DNA from: Chloropicon primus
Lineage: Eukaryota > Chlorophyta > Chloropicophyceae > Chloropicales > Chloropicaceae
Direction: 5' to 3'
Assembly (NCBI GenBank): GCA_023205875.1
Contig: CP060764.1
Coordinates: 62,001-126,000 of the forward strand
DNA: 64,000 nt
The translations under genes were made by a program, and so were the position numbers. Shown here in pieces: positions 46,901 to 55,156 of the stretch. Below the pieces are notes generated by a model. That model did no database searches and was not told the DNA's origin. It saw only the letters and a program-made list of their open reading frames with translations. The number at the start of each line of letters is the position of its first letter. The stretch's first letter is position 1.

Positions 46901-47840
46901 CTGGGCAATCTGCAAGGACGAGAAGCCGCGCAAGCTGGACCTCAGCGGGGACTTCTTCGCTCTCGGGGGCCTGAGGGACGAGGCGTGCATCTGGTTCTGT
47001 GTTGAGGATAAGGAAGGCGCTTTCGCGCGTTGTTATTCCGAGCAGCAGACGGAAAAGCTCAACTTTGAATACGAGGTCTCGTACACATCGGGTCTTGCCA
47101 GAACATTCACTGGAGTCCTGCCTGTGGCAGCTGCAAGCCCATTCATGGCACGGACAGACTTTCGAATGGTTTCTGAGGACCAGGTTCTGGTTGAGATCAA
47201 GCTTCGGAGCCACTTGCCTTGGAACGTCGTGGTGCAGGACTTTGAGCTGAGGAAGGATGGTGCGGTGGTCGACGGCATGTTCTCTGCCGAGGACTTGCTC
47301 CCCGCAAAAATGTCTGCTGGGGCGGACATCACCTTGCTGTACGAGGTGGGCCTCGAGGATTGCAAGGAATTGGACCTGGACTTGGAATTCGCCCTTGACG
47401 ACAGTTGGAACCCGGAGGCTGGGGAGGAGGATGCCCTCCACTGGAAGGCCGTGATGAGCGGTTCCCGCATGGGTCACAAGACCCACAGGTATAGCCACAA
47501 GCTCTCCATGCCACACCAGGGCCCAAGGGCCGTAATGCAGGCGAAGGGTGAACTCAGGGTCGGAGATGCAACGACTTTTGAGTGGCAAGTCTTCCACACC
47601 AGCGGTGGCAACGCCGCCTCCAGCGGCGACGGCGACTCCCTTGACTACGAGATCAAGTGCAGCAAGGAGCACTGGATCCTCGCAGGCCAGACCAAAGGCC
47701 GGGTCTCCCTTTGCCCCGGCAATCCCGTGATCAAGGTCGATTGCATCCCCTTGTCGTCCGGCTGCTTGCCCAGCCCCGAGCTTTTGGTTGGCCAACCTGG
47801 AACCCCCGCGAGCCGAGGAGGGAAGCTCAACGTAAATTAA
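43965..47840 (+). CDS. TRAPPC10: TRAPP II complex subunit TRAPPC10 (Trs130-like)
   Basis: Subunit of TRAPP II, the exchange factor complex for Rab11/Ypt31-type GTPases at the late Golgi. 1,291 residues in one uninterrupted frame from the ATG at 43965. The N-terminal region (to about 250) has WFRRPYAKIYLVACENI and FTPWLVLYLQGAS. The diagnostic TRAPPC10 segment lies at about 285-400: RRTPGWSFDHFFLVKGSLAQ, then MFEQAHVYEEAIREYYELEV and FDVRQYLFAKRALLMLKEIW. DKWVFTACMQLAAVL follows. The C-terminal half is beta-rich, ending in Ig-like domains typical of Trs120/Trs130 proteins (PVAAASPFMARTDFRMVSED). A Ser/Glu-rich insert sits near residues 560-620. TGTAA lies at 47854-47858. Confidence 0.88.
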   Translation: MRLLNDDQDGTRREVVERARSQDHPFVIAVDDCSTTPVLGENKRVDAFFREHSKLDLPINLSILNGRSKRIRGIEVNYLPTSDETLQTIYKHSGSSVNWFRRPYAKIYLVACENIADYKKNARPRLKELIEKNDKAKPGSGHGDFGGDAISGSGGGGTNALTSFTPWLVLYLQGASATPQSQQQHKKVFQLIKDDFNSSRYNASAMYYNTASTGASGSALGSNPLVSAVHKGKADRVCQLIIEPDSSITGWEGLSRLLGDCVKISFECRLGAYFSEVRNLALLRRTPGWSFDHFFLVKGSLAQMFEQAHVYEEAIREYYELEVIYTDTLEAKSDGPSLDDFGDQAARDEVASILHPLRKNLRQMCKHPDPSKKTESLKEFDVRQYLFAKRALLMLKEIWEEEEAMKGDGKVATNQKRYELAKLGQQFISSFTRKLQKHKYSPDFVDKWVFTACMQLAAVLTMRSIVSIDPDKVSMDELEFKSDDGVLNGILADLYIYCHSKLLTLGANKDFDFASKRSQRRQKVSKSMIFASPKAQRVGKNGIDEEDMGVVTTLDSESCDFEEELILMETEAAVAAAREAAVIAESAMHADSRGTKDEDEQGEDGSMGREEVTSSLGCLSSRESYNSYVLSLAREAAQACRMCGRERQAVHLEANNSDILIQQGEVSQAQSLLERQCKIYFDEGWLHLLADLALPQLIECQVKLGDRRGLLCSLARWLTMKREPDQISSKVDEDNIQTTLSDLHKKGKGGGDPVALGEEEGVGAEPVNLHESVRLSRYEGRLGEYLPSPSWRVAACENDVVILAFALDSDFPFPFDVTKGEVNFAQGNGNTETMGTRWLHALREEESEALKTFSDKLRTCNVAKLFGDASPGGGACTIAPGRNVLFAAVECLKQGKFFPAQYTGEAYGCEFSCSFSKSVDRLEITEEVDRLIVETKTLDKKNRIFMLEHQLIGLAVKEHKELYDCRVRVAASDLEVTEAWAICKDEKPRKLDLSGDFFALGGLRDEACIWFCVEDKEGAFARCYSEQQTEKLNFEYEVSYTSGLARTFTGVLPVAAASPFMARTDFRMVSEDQVLVEIKLRSHLPWNVVVQDFELRKDGAVVDGMFSAEDLLPAKMSAGADITLLYEVGLEDCKELDLDLEFALDDSWNPEAGEEDALHWKAVMSGSRMGHKTHRYSHKLSMPHQGPRAVMQAKGELRVGDATTFEWQVFHTSGGNAASSGDGDSLDYEIKCSKEHWILAGQTKGRVSLCPGNPVIKVDCIPLSSGCLPSPELLVGQPGTPASRGGKLNVN

Positions 47841-47913
47841 TCGAGGCCCGCCCTGTAAACACAACACTCGCTCTTCCATCACGCAGGCAACACAAATAAT
47901 CACACAAACAATC

Positions 47914-47937
47914 ACACACACACACACACACACACAA
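47914..47937 (+). repeat. (CA)n microsatellite
   Basis: Twelve CA units in the TRAPPC10 3' flank. Confidence 0.85.
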
Positions 47938-48119
47938 ACAGAGACGGACACCAAGATTACCGAGCGATGAACCCCTTTGTCAGTTACCTCCGGCCTCCCC
48001 CTCTCTCTCTCTCTCCATTTTCATCAAAACCTTCTCGGCCGTCGCGCGCGCAAGAGCGAGAGCGAGAGACACGAGCGAGGAGAGCGAGAGAGCGTGCGGT
48101 ACGGTAGGTTGGGAGCATC

Positions 48120-48302
48120 ATGGGTGCGTTGCGAGCGACGCTTTCTTTCGGCGTTCTTACCGCCTTCACGGCGTTTACCATCAACTACTACGAGAGCAAA
48201 ATCTTTCCTGTGGTGGACAAGTGGAACGCGTCGACGGTCAAGGAGAGGGAACTCCTGGCCAAGGTGGACAAGGAGAAGAAAACCCTGGCGCACAAACAGT
48301 AA
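48120..48302 (+). CDS. 60-residue single-TM protein, unknown
   Basis: ATG at 48120, stop at 48300. The sequence starts MGALRATLSFGVLTAFTAFT, a hydrophobic helix, followed by INYYESKIFPVVDKW and a charged, Lys-rich C terminus ending LAHKQ. This shape, one N-terminal helix and a short charged helical tail, is common among small subunits and assembly factors of mitochondrial inner-membrane complexes, but I cannot assign a family. Codon use matches the surroundings, and it lies alone between TRAPPC10 and the thiolase with its own upstream region. Confidence 0.6.
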   Translation: MGALRATLSFGVLTAFTAFTINYYESKIFPVVDKWNASTVKERELLAKVDKEKKTLAHKQ

Positions 48303-48309
48303 GAAAACA

Positions 48310-48415
48310 AAATATCATATAGCCATACCATACCATTAGATAGATACCATACCATTAGATAGATACCATACCATAGCATTAGCATTAGCATTAGCATTAG
48401 ATGGATAGATAGAGC
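48310..48415 (+). repeat. Short tandem repeats (CCATAC-CATTAGATAGATA and GCATTA)
   Basis: Two to three ACCATACCATTAGATAGAT units followed by four GCATTA units, in the 3' flanks of the 60-residue gene (+) and the thiolase (-). Confidence 0.85.
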
Positions 48416-48464
48416 ATCACAGGCGTGACGGAGTGTTTGAGTCTTCTTCTTCGTCTTCGTTGAA

Positions 48465-49839
48465 CTAGACGGCGGCGTTTGTCTTCTGGACGAGGACTGC
48501 GGTGGCTCCACCACCTCCGTTGCACAAAGTGGCAATGCCGTACTCGCCCTCCTTGAGGACGCTGAGAAGGGTGACCAAGATTCTGGCACCACTGCAACCG
48601 ATGGGGTGGCCCAAAGCGCAGGCGCCTCCGCGCTGGTTCACCTTGTCGTGAGGAATGCCGAGGAGCCTCATGTTCGCAATGACAACCGCGGCAAACGCCT
48701 CGTTGATTTCGAAAGCGCTCACGTCGTTCAAGGACAAGTGAGGATGCTTTGCCATGAGCTTCTCGATGGCTTTGGACGGCGTGGTCGGGAACTTGACGGG
48801 CTCCTGCTCCGCGTCGGCATACCCCACGATCCTAGCAAGGGGCAACACATTTATCTCCTCGCTCTTCTCCTCGCTCATCAACACGAGAGCAGCGGCACCG
48901 TCGCTTATGGTCGACGCGTTCGCTGCGGTGATGGTCCCGTTCTTCCTATCGAACGCCGGCTTGAGTGACCTGATCTTCTCCTCGTTGACTTCGTTGAGGT
49001 GCATCAGGGACTCGTCCTCGGAGACTTCCACGACCTTCCTCCCATGCTTGACTTGAACGGGAGCGATCTCCGAGGTGAACACTCCGCTCCTGTGGGCTTG
49101 CAGGGCGCGCCTCAAGGACTCGATAGAAAAGTCATCCTGCTCCTTCCTGGAGATGGTGAACTCCTGGGCGCACTTCTCGCCGCAGCTTCCCATATGAATG
49201 TTGTCATAAGGATCCCAAAGACCGTCCATGATCATGCCGTCCCACACCTGCTTGTCTCCCATCCTACGTGAGCGCCGAGCGAGACACAACACCAACACCA
49301 ACACCAAACGAAACACCCGCGTCCGTCAGCCTCGACTTGTCTCCTTCAAGAGAATGCACACACACAAACACACAAGAGAAAGAATCCACTCACCTGTACC
49401 TGGCCTCTCCCCTGTTCATCGGGAGGTAGTACGGCACGCGAGACATGGACTCCATGCCACCGGCCACCACACAACTGGCATCCCCAAGCTGGATAGACTG
49501 CGCCGCATAAGTGATAGCTTTCAACCCACTGCTGCATACTTTGTTCACCGTCGTGCAGCACGTCTCCGGCTTCAACTTGGCACCAAGAACTGCCTGCCTC
49601 GCTGGAGCTTGACCCAAACCAGCACTCAACACGTTTCCCATGATGGCTTCCTCCACATGACCTTTCACCTCGTGCACGACCGTCTCCCTCGTTGTCCTAT
49701 CCTTAACGCTTCTCAATGCTCCCTCGATAGCAGCCGTACCGAGCTCCGTGCATGACAACGCGCTCAATGCTCCGCCGAACGAACCGAGTGGCGTCCTCGC
49801 CGCTCCCACGATCACCACGCCGCTTCCTGCTCCTGCCAT
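48465..49839 (-). CDS. Acetyl-CoA C-acetyltransferase (thiolase), two exons
   Basis: Condenses or cleaves acetoacetyl-CoA. Exon 1 is 49839-49394 and exon 2 49263-48465, with a 130-bp intron (GTGAGT...CGTAG); the join restores an Arg codon, giving 414 residues. Thiolase features: [18 protein letters not shown] start, nucleophile Cys at about 102 ([10 protein letters not shown]), [38 protein letters not shown], His at about 368 ([17 protein letters not shown]) and Cys at about 396 ([10 protein letters not shown]). No clear targeting peptide and no SKL-type end (NAAV), so a cytosolic acetoacetyl-CoA thiolase is most likely; a mitochondrial form remains possible. It is divergent from the LMW-PTP-like gene, and the region between carries shared motifs in both directions. 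Confidence 0.93.
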
Positions 49840-49916
49840 CCTCAATCCTCAACCCTCAACCCTCAATGCAATGCAATGCCTTCCCTCCTCTCCAATCTTC
49901 ACCAGGACGTTGCTCG

Positions 49917-49963
49917 GTTCAAGCGACCACTCTAGAGAAAGATCACGAGATGATCCTTCCGTC
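49917..49963 (-). promoter_or_regulatory. Shared motif copy upstream of the thiolase
   Basis: On the thiolase strand reads ATCTCGTGATCTTTCTCTAG then AGTGGTCGCTTGAAC. A GTGACT donor-like site at 50044 would precede it; the acceptor is unclear. Confidence 0.45.
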
Positions 49964-50094
49964 TGTTCTTTCGACAGACTCGACCTCGACCTCCTCCGCG
50001 CGTCGTTCTCGTCGCTTTCCCTCGCTCTCTTCTTGCTGAGTCACTCGCCGACCTCCAAAAAGTATCTGCTGCTGGCTGCTCCAGAGAGAGAGCG

Positions 50095-50272
50095 GTGAGA
50101 GAGAAGGAGAGAGAGAGAGGGAGCAAGAGAGGGGAAGGGGGAGGGGGTGGCGAGGCACAGCATCAATTGAAAGAGCATCTCGAGACCTTTCTGTAGAGCG
50201 GTCGGTTGACGAAAACGGACCACGTTTGAGGTCATCACGGACCGAGTGATTCGGAATCATCAACCTATCTAG
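50095..50272 (+). other. Probable 5'-UTR intron of the LMW-PTP-like gene, carries the shared motif
   Basis: GTGAGA donor at 50095, motif at 50164-50208 (69 nt from the donor), and an acceptor ATCTAG ending at 50272 (a later one, CGCAG near 50304, is possible). Length about 178 bp. Confidence 0.45.
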
Positions 50273-50439
50273 TTTTGGATAAGAGAGCGGAGGCAACACG
50301 CAGGAGGTGGAGGGTGTCGTGGCATCATCGCCATCGTTCATTTACTCGCTCTCCACTCATTCATTGGATCATTCGCTCTCTCGCTCGTGCACAGGGACCA
50401 GCAACTTGTCCATCCAGCCATCCACAACAATCCACAACA

Positions 50440-50472
<33 letters not shown>

Positions 50473-50474
<2 letters not shown>

Positions 50475-51348
50475 GGTGATTCCGGTTCAACAGTCGCGCG
50501 GCTCGAGAGGATACTTCCTCCCGCACCATCGTCTTCTCGATGCCATGGCCTTGCGGCCGCAGCGGAGGAGGTGGTCTCGTCGCTTGAGGGTGCTCGAGAG
50601 AGAGGAGGATGGGACCAGCAGGGAAGCTGTGAGCAGGCTGACTGTGTCGGTGAGTCATCGTCGCGGAGGAAGCAAGGGGACGGAGTGGTCGAAGGATGAC
50701 GACGTGTTGAAGGTTCTGTTCGTGAGTGAGTCGGGCATCTGCCGTGGATTCATGGCCCAGCGAATGTTTCAAAGCATCCTTGCAGACAAGGGCTTGGAAG
50801 AGTTGGTAAGCGTCGACGCAAGGGCGAGCCGGGACTACAGCCTCGGGGACGCGCCCTGCGAAATCGCGGCGAGGGCGGTGGGGGAGGAGGGCACCTCCCA
50901 AGGCCACTCTTACGAGGTGGAGCTCCTGGACGTCCAAGCGGATGCGGCGGGCTCGGACCTCATCCTCGTGTTCGATAAGTTCGTCGCCGAGGACGTGATG
51001 CGGGAGATCACGCTGTTCGAGGTGAGCGAGGACTCCTCAGACCCCTCGCTGAGCGACCGGGTTTACATGCTGGGAGAGTTCGGGGAAGGTTCCACGCAAT
51101 CCGAGAAAGATATCGACGACCCGCTGTATGGCAACTATGGCGGCGCGCAGGAGAGTGAGGCCGTCCGGCGCTGCTCGAAGAGAATCCGATCCTGCCTCGA
51201 GGCCGTGGCGTCCAAGCTGGAGTCGTGCGCGAGGGAAGGCGGCGGCTTCCTTGATCCCGAAAAGGTGAGGCAAGCCTTGTCAGGCGGCATGGAGGCACCG
51301 GATGACCTGAAGAGGCTTCTCCCTCCCATGCTCAGTAAAAAAAAATAA
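50473..51348 (+). CDS. LMW protein-tyrosine-phosphatase-like protein lacking the nucleophilic Cys
   Basis: 291 residues from the ATG at 50473. Residues 1-65 are Arg-rich with few acids up to about 42, probably an organelle-targeting leader. The LMW-PTP fold follows (about 78-260): VLFVSESGICRGFMAQRMF at the P-loop and DDPLYGNYGG at the general-acid loop, with helix RCSKRIRSCLEAVASKLE near the end. In active enzymes the P-loop reads VCxGNICRS. Here Ser85 stands where the nucleophilic Cys should be, Glu-Ser-Gly replace the next residues, and only Ile89, Cys90 and Arg91 are kept. The DP pair survives. It is probably a catalytically dead relative with a binding role. The fold assignment rests on the P-loop register and the DPxY/helix context. 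Confidence 0.75.
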
Positions 51349-51392
51349 ATGACAACGCGGCGGCTGAGAATCCAATGTTAGTCCCCTTTCTG

Positions 51393-52396
51393 CTACCACA
51401 GACTCATCGTCCCAAAATCGTTGGTGTACTGCGGGTTACCCACCCTATGCATCCAAATGGAGACGGTCCACTTGTCCACGCTGCTGCCCACCACCGCGCA
51501 GCTCTCGTGCAAGCTCGCTTCGTCCAGGTACGATGCTGTTGGATCGAGAGAATAGAAGAAGAGCGCGTCGCCTTTTCGGGGCTTGACGCTCAGTCCCACT
51601 TTGCCTTGGCACGTAGCGGCATCGCCAAGCGGTTCCGGAGCCCTCCCGGCAAGCCTCTCCCCCTCTGGGAAGTTCGTATCTCCGCCCTGATCGGGCATCT
51701 GCAGGTAGACAAGCATAGTGGCCAGCCTTCCGTACCCTTCCACGAATTTGCCTGTCTCGTTGCTGATTCCAGCATCGAAGTGAGGCAGGTACTTTTGACC
51801 CTCCTCGTACCTCAACACCTGCACGAGCTCTTGCTGCTCCTCTGCGATGCCTGTGAAGAGGGCTGCCCTGCGACGCAGACGCGCGGAGACTTTGTCCTCC
51901 ATTCCCATCCTCGGAGAAAAAAACACGCCGCTACTGTCCCTGGCCCCGTCAACTTCGGTCTCATTCTCCTGCAAGTTAATGTTGCCCTGCGAAGGCCAAC
52001 GCAGCAGAGTCAGCCTCGCTCAGCTCTCGCTCCAAACAACAACAAAAAAAAACTCGTTCTACTAAGACTCACCACAACCGAACGCTTCAACTTGCTAATC
52101 GACACGTCTCGAAGGTAATCGCACTCGCGGTCCGTCAAAAAGTTGTGCAAGAGGGCTGCCCTCGGCTTCCAAGAGACCAGCTCCATCCAGGGACGACCCG
52201 GACCCGTCTCCATCCCGAACGTGAGCTTGTCCAAATGCATTCTCCTCGGCTTCGCCTCCGAAGGAGTCCTTCGGGTCCCGAGGCTGACGAGTCTTCCGAC
52301 GAAGAACACCGTGAGGAGTGCCGCAACCATGTTGCGCCTCGTCCACCACCTCTTCTTCGGAAGACTCGCGCCTCGACCTCGACGACCCATCGTCAT
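51393..52396 (-). CDS. Prolyl 4-hydroxylase, type II ER membrane protein, two exons
   Basis: 2-oxoglutarate/Fe(II) dioxygenase that hydroxylates proline in secreted or cell-wall proteins. Exon 1 is 52396-52073, exon 2 51986-51393, with an 86-bp intron (GTGAGT...TTCGCAG) in phase 0, giving 305 residues. The N terminus is basic and followed by a TM helix (MVAALLTVFFVGRLVSLG), so the catalytic part faces the lumen. The catalytic core has GVFFSPRMGM, LRYEEGQKYLPHFDAG with His177 and Asp179, MLVYLQMPDQGGDTNFPEGE, KVGLSVKPRKGDALFFYSLD, His268 in LHES, and Lys280 in DKWTVSIWMHR, which binds 2-oxoglutarate. All four metal/cosubstrate residues are present. Length matches plant P4Hs. Confidence 0.94.
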
Positions 52397-52621
52397 CGTC
52401 CTCGTCGTTTAGTCAAACGCTGCTCCTCCTGGACGCCTGGCGTTACGAGAATCAAAACTCTCAAACGTCATCCAGCGAAAATGATGGTGGGCGACAACTG
52501 AAGGGAGGACAAGAGGACAGGACAGGAGGGCAACTGTAACTGTTCCGCCGCCAGGAACACGTGCTTGCTTGAAATGCGTGTATTTACAGAAAATGAGAAA
52601 AAAAATTCCATGTCGAGGTTG

Positions 52622-54421
52622 TTAGAGTGGAAGGCCTGGAAGGTCCACAAAAATCACCTCCTTGATCGCCTCAACCTCCTTGAGAGACTGGATGACCTCG
52701 GGGGATGGCTTCTCGTCCACGCCAATCGCCATCAAGGCGGAGGCCCTTGGGCCCGTCCTTCCGACGGTCATGAAGTTGACGTTGATGCTGTTCTCGCCGA
52801 GAATCTGACCGACTTTGCCGACGACTCCTGGCTGATCCTCCTGCCTGCAAATGACGACACTGCCCTCCAAGCACACGTCCATATCGAAGTCTCCCAACTT
52901 GGTCAGGTAAGGCTTGCCCTCCTTGACCTTGCCCCCGACGGCGATCTTGTTGTTCCTCTCCAAAAAGTCTGGGAAGACTGGGTCCGCTCCGGTCACGAGC
53001 TCGACCCCAGAGACGAGATCGGAGTTGCTTCCCTTCACCTTGCTCTCCTCGATCTCGAGCTCCCTGTTCTCGGCGATGAGGTCCGCGTTCACAAGGTTCA
53101 CCTTGGCGTCGGTGGTGTGCTCCACCAGACCCTTCACGAGGTTCGCCCTCAGCAGCCTGGTGTCGAGGTCATCAGGGGACACGGACTTGTACGTGGCTCT
53201 GACCTTCTTGATGTTCTTTCCCAGTCGGGTGGCGACGACTCCGAGCTTGTGGATGAGCTCCGCGTTCGGCATGAGGTCCTTCATGAGCTCGCTCGAGACC
53301 ATTGGGGCGTTGATGGCGCTCGGGGCGGGCTCGCCCTTGAGGGCGGTCACCACGGCGTCCGCGACTTCGACGGCGACGCCCTCCTGGGCCTCCACGGTGG
53401 ACGCTCCCAAGTGGGGGGTCAGCACGACGTTCGGCCTTCCCATCAAGGGGTTGTCCGCTGGAGGGGGCTCGACGGCGAAGACGTCCAGGGCGGCTCCCGC
53501 GATCTCGTTGTTGTCCAAGGCGTCCGCCAAGGCCTTGTCGTCGATCACTCCTCCCCTGGCCACGTTGATCACCACCGCGTTGGGCTTCATGTTCTTGAAG
53601 ACCTCGGCGTTGAACATCTTGTCCGTGGAGGGGGTGAGGGGCATGTGCAGGGAGAAGAAGTCTCCCCTGGCGACGGCCTCGTCGAAGTCCACGAGCTCCA
53701 CCCCGAGGGCCTTGGCCTTGTCCTCAGGCGCGTAAGGGTCGTGGGCGATCACCTTCATGCCGAGGCCCTGGGCCCTCCTCGCGACCTCCGAGCCGACCTT
53801 GCCGAACCCCATGATCGCGATGGTCTTGTCCACCAAGCTCACCCCGACGAGCTTGCTCCTGTTCCACTTGCCTTCCCTCATGGACGCGTCGGCCTGGGCC
53901 ACGTTCCTGGCGAAACTGCAGAGGAGGGCGATACCGTGCTCCGCGGCGGCCACCGTGTTCGCGTTCGGGGCGTTCACCACAACGCACCCGTTCTCCGTCG
54001 CCGCGTGGACGTCCACATTGTCGATTCCAACTCCTGCCCTTCCCACCACGCGAAGGCGCCCCTTGCTCGCCGTGAACACCTCCTTGGTCACCTGCGTCCC
54101 GCTCCTCACGATCAAGGCATCACTGTCCTTGATCTTCTCAAGCAGTTCCGTCTCGCTCATGTCATACGCCAGCTCCACGTTGCTGAACTTCTCCAGGAGC
54201 TCAATTCCGGCCTGACCGAGCTTCTCCGCCACAAGGACGGTCGGCCTCTCGAACAAACCCTCCTGGCCGCTCGCGACGCTCCTGTTGAGCTCCTCCACGG
54301 CACGCACCTTGGTCGAGCAAGGTCTCGCCGTCGTGAACCGTGTCAAGGCCCTTGGCGCCGCACACTTCGCACCTCTCACTCCACCTCTCGTCGCACCTCT
54401 CGTCGTCGCCCCCATCATCAT
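52622..54421 (-). CDS. D-3-phosphoglycerate dehydrogenase, plastid-type precursor
   Basis: First enzyme of the phosphorylated serine pathway: 3-phosphoglycerate + NAD to 3-phosphohydroxypyruvate. 599 residues from the ATG at 54421 (three ATGs in a row). Residues 1-45 form a Thr/Arg/Ala-rich leader, typical of a chloroplast transit peptide. The catalytic and NAD domains follow: RVVGRAGVGIDNVDVHAATE, NTVAAAEHGIALLCSFARN, the Rossmann loop IAIMGFGKVGSEVA, VINVARGGVIDDKALADALD and the active-site His in LTPHLGASTVEAQ. The intervening domain (about 380-510) and a C-terminal ACT domain (VVICRQEDQPGVVGKVGQIL) match the long plant/bacterial type. A motif-bearing 5'-UTR intron precedes it, as does a (CT)n tract at 54421-54442. 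TGTAA lies at 52584-52588 (minus strand). Confidence 0.95.
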   Translation of the reverse strand: MMMGATTRGATRGGVRGAKCAAPRALTRFTTARPCSTKVRAVEELNRSVASGQEGLFERPTVLVAEKLGQAGIELLEKFSNVELAYDMSETELLEKIKDSDALIVRSGTQVTKEVFTASKGRLRVVGRAGVGIDNVDVHAATENGCVVVNAPNANTVAAAEHGIALLCSFARNVAQADASMREGKWNRSKLVGVSLVDKTIAIMGFGKVGSEVARRAQGLGMKVIAHDPYAPEDKAKALGVELVDFDEAVARGDFFSLHMPLTPSTDKMFNAEVFKNMKPNAVVINVARGGVIDDKALADALDNNEIAGAALDVFAVEPPPADNPLMGRPNVVLTPHLGASTVEAQEGVAVEVADAVVTALKGEPAPSAINAPMVSSELMKDLMPNAELIHKLGVVATRLGKNIKKVRATYKSVSPDDLDTRLLRANLVKGLVEHTTDAKVNLVNADLIAENRELEIEESKVKGSNSDLVSGVELVTGADPVFPDFLERNNKIAVGGKVKEGKPYLTKLGDFDMDVCLEGSVVICRQEDQPGVVGKVGQILGENSINVNFMTVGRTGPRASALMAIGVDEKPSPEVIQSLKEVEAIKEVIFVDLPGLPL

Positions 54422-54467
54422 CTCTCTCTCTCTCTCTCTCTCGTCTACTGTCGGTCGAATCAAATCC

Positions 54468-54646
54468 CTGCAGCACACCACAACGTCACGTCAGTCGTGC
54501 CCAGCATTCGCATTACGGAGCCAAATGACTCGAGAGAGAGCTCTTCGGAAAGATCTCGAGGATGCGCTTCCGTTGGTTCCCTTGTTGTTGGGGTCTGATG
54601 GCCTCTACGGTGGAGGAAGAGACAAAGACCTCGCCGCTCGACTCAC
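54468..54646 (-). other. Probable 5'-UTR intron of phosphoglycerate dehydrogenase, carries the shared motif
   Basis: Minus strand: AACGAAG then GTGAGT donor after 54647, shared motif at 54527-54576 (70 nt from the donor), branch-like ACGACTGACG and a GTGCTGCAG acceptor at 54468, 46 bp before the ATG. Length 179 bp. Clean splice signals. Confidence 0.65.
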
Positions 54647-55156
54647 CTTCGTTCAGTTGTGCGTTCGCCGCCCTGATTCTGACAAAAAACGTGTGATTTC
54701 CACTCTCGTCAGAAAATATCAGTTGATCCGTTTTTCGCTTGAAAAAGGAAAGGAAAAGCGAAACACGTGGCGAGATCTTTGGACAGGCTGGAGGGGAGGA
54801 GGCTGGAGGAGGAGGCATGGAGGAGGACGAGGAGAAGGGTTAGGTGGATGCATCTCTCTCTTCTCTTCTCCCTCCCACTGCCTCTCCCTCTCTCTCTCTC
54901 TCTCTCTCTCCCTGTTTTTTTTTTGATTGATGCGGATGCAGGAGGACGAGGAGAAGGGTCAGGTGGATGCCTCTCCCTCTCTTCTCTTCTCCCTCCCTGA
55001 CCCTGATGCTTTGCTTGTCTTATTTATAATGCTTGTTTACATGATGATAATACTTGATAATACTTGATTTTGTGAGCACGCGTTTGTCCTCTTCCTCCTC
55101 CTCTTCCTCCTCCTCCTCCGACACACACACGCCACGTACAACACAACACAACACAC
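54647..55156. other. Intergenic region with direct repeat and pyrimidine tracts
   Basis: Upstream of phosphoglycerate dehydrogenase and 3' of the giant gene. Apart from the 57-bp direct repeat it holds CTCCTC runs, ACACAAC repeats near 55140 and a TGTAA signal for the giant gene at 55037-55041 (minus strand). No coding signal. Confidence 0.5.
54820..54996 (+). repeat. Direct repeat of about 57 bp (54820-54876 and 54941-54996)
   Basis: Both copies read GGAGGACGAGGAGAAGGGT, then AGGTGGATG and a CTCTCTTCTCTTCTCCC tail, with a few differences. A CT tract (54886-54910) and a T run lie between them. Situated between phosphoglycerate dehydrogenase and the giant membrane-protein gene. Confidence 0.85.

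Larger units (their letters stand above)
49840..50472. other. Divergent region between thiolase and LMW-PTP-like gene, with shared motifs both ways
   Basis: Contains the thiolase-side motif copy (49917-49963, minus sense), the LMW-PTP-side intron and motif (50095-50272, plus sense), a GAGAGA run and a (TTGA)n repeat (50440-50471) just before the ATG. Confidence 0.55.

Noticed and set aside
52010-52396. Treating the two prolyl 4-hydroxylase frames as separate genes
   Set aside because: The first lacks the catalytic half and the second lacks an ATG; an 86-bp GT-AG intron joins them in phase.
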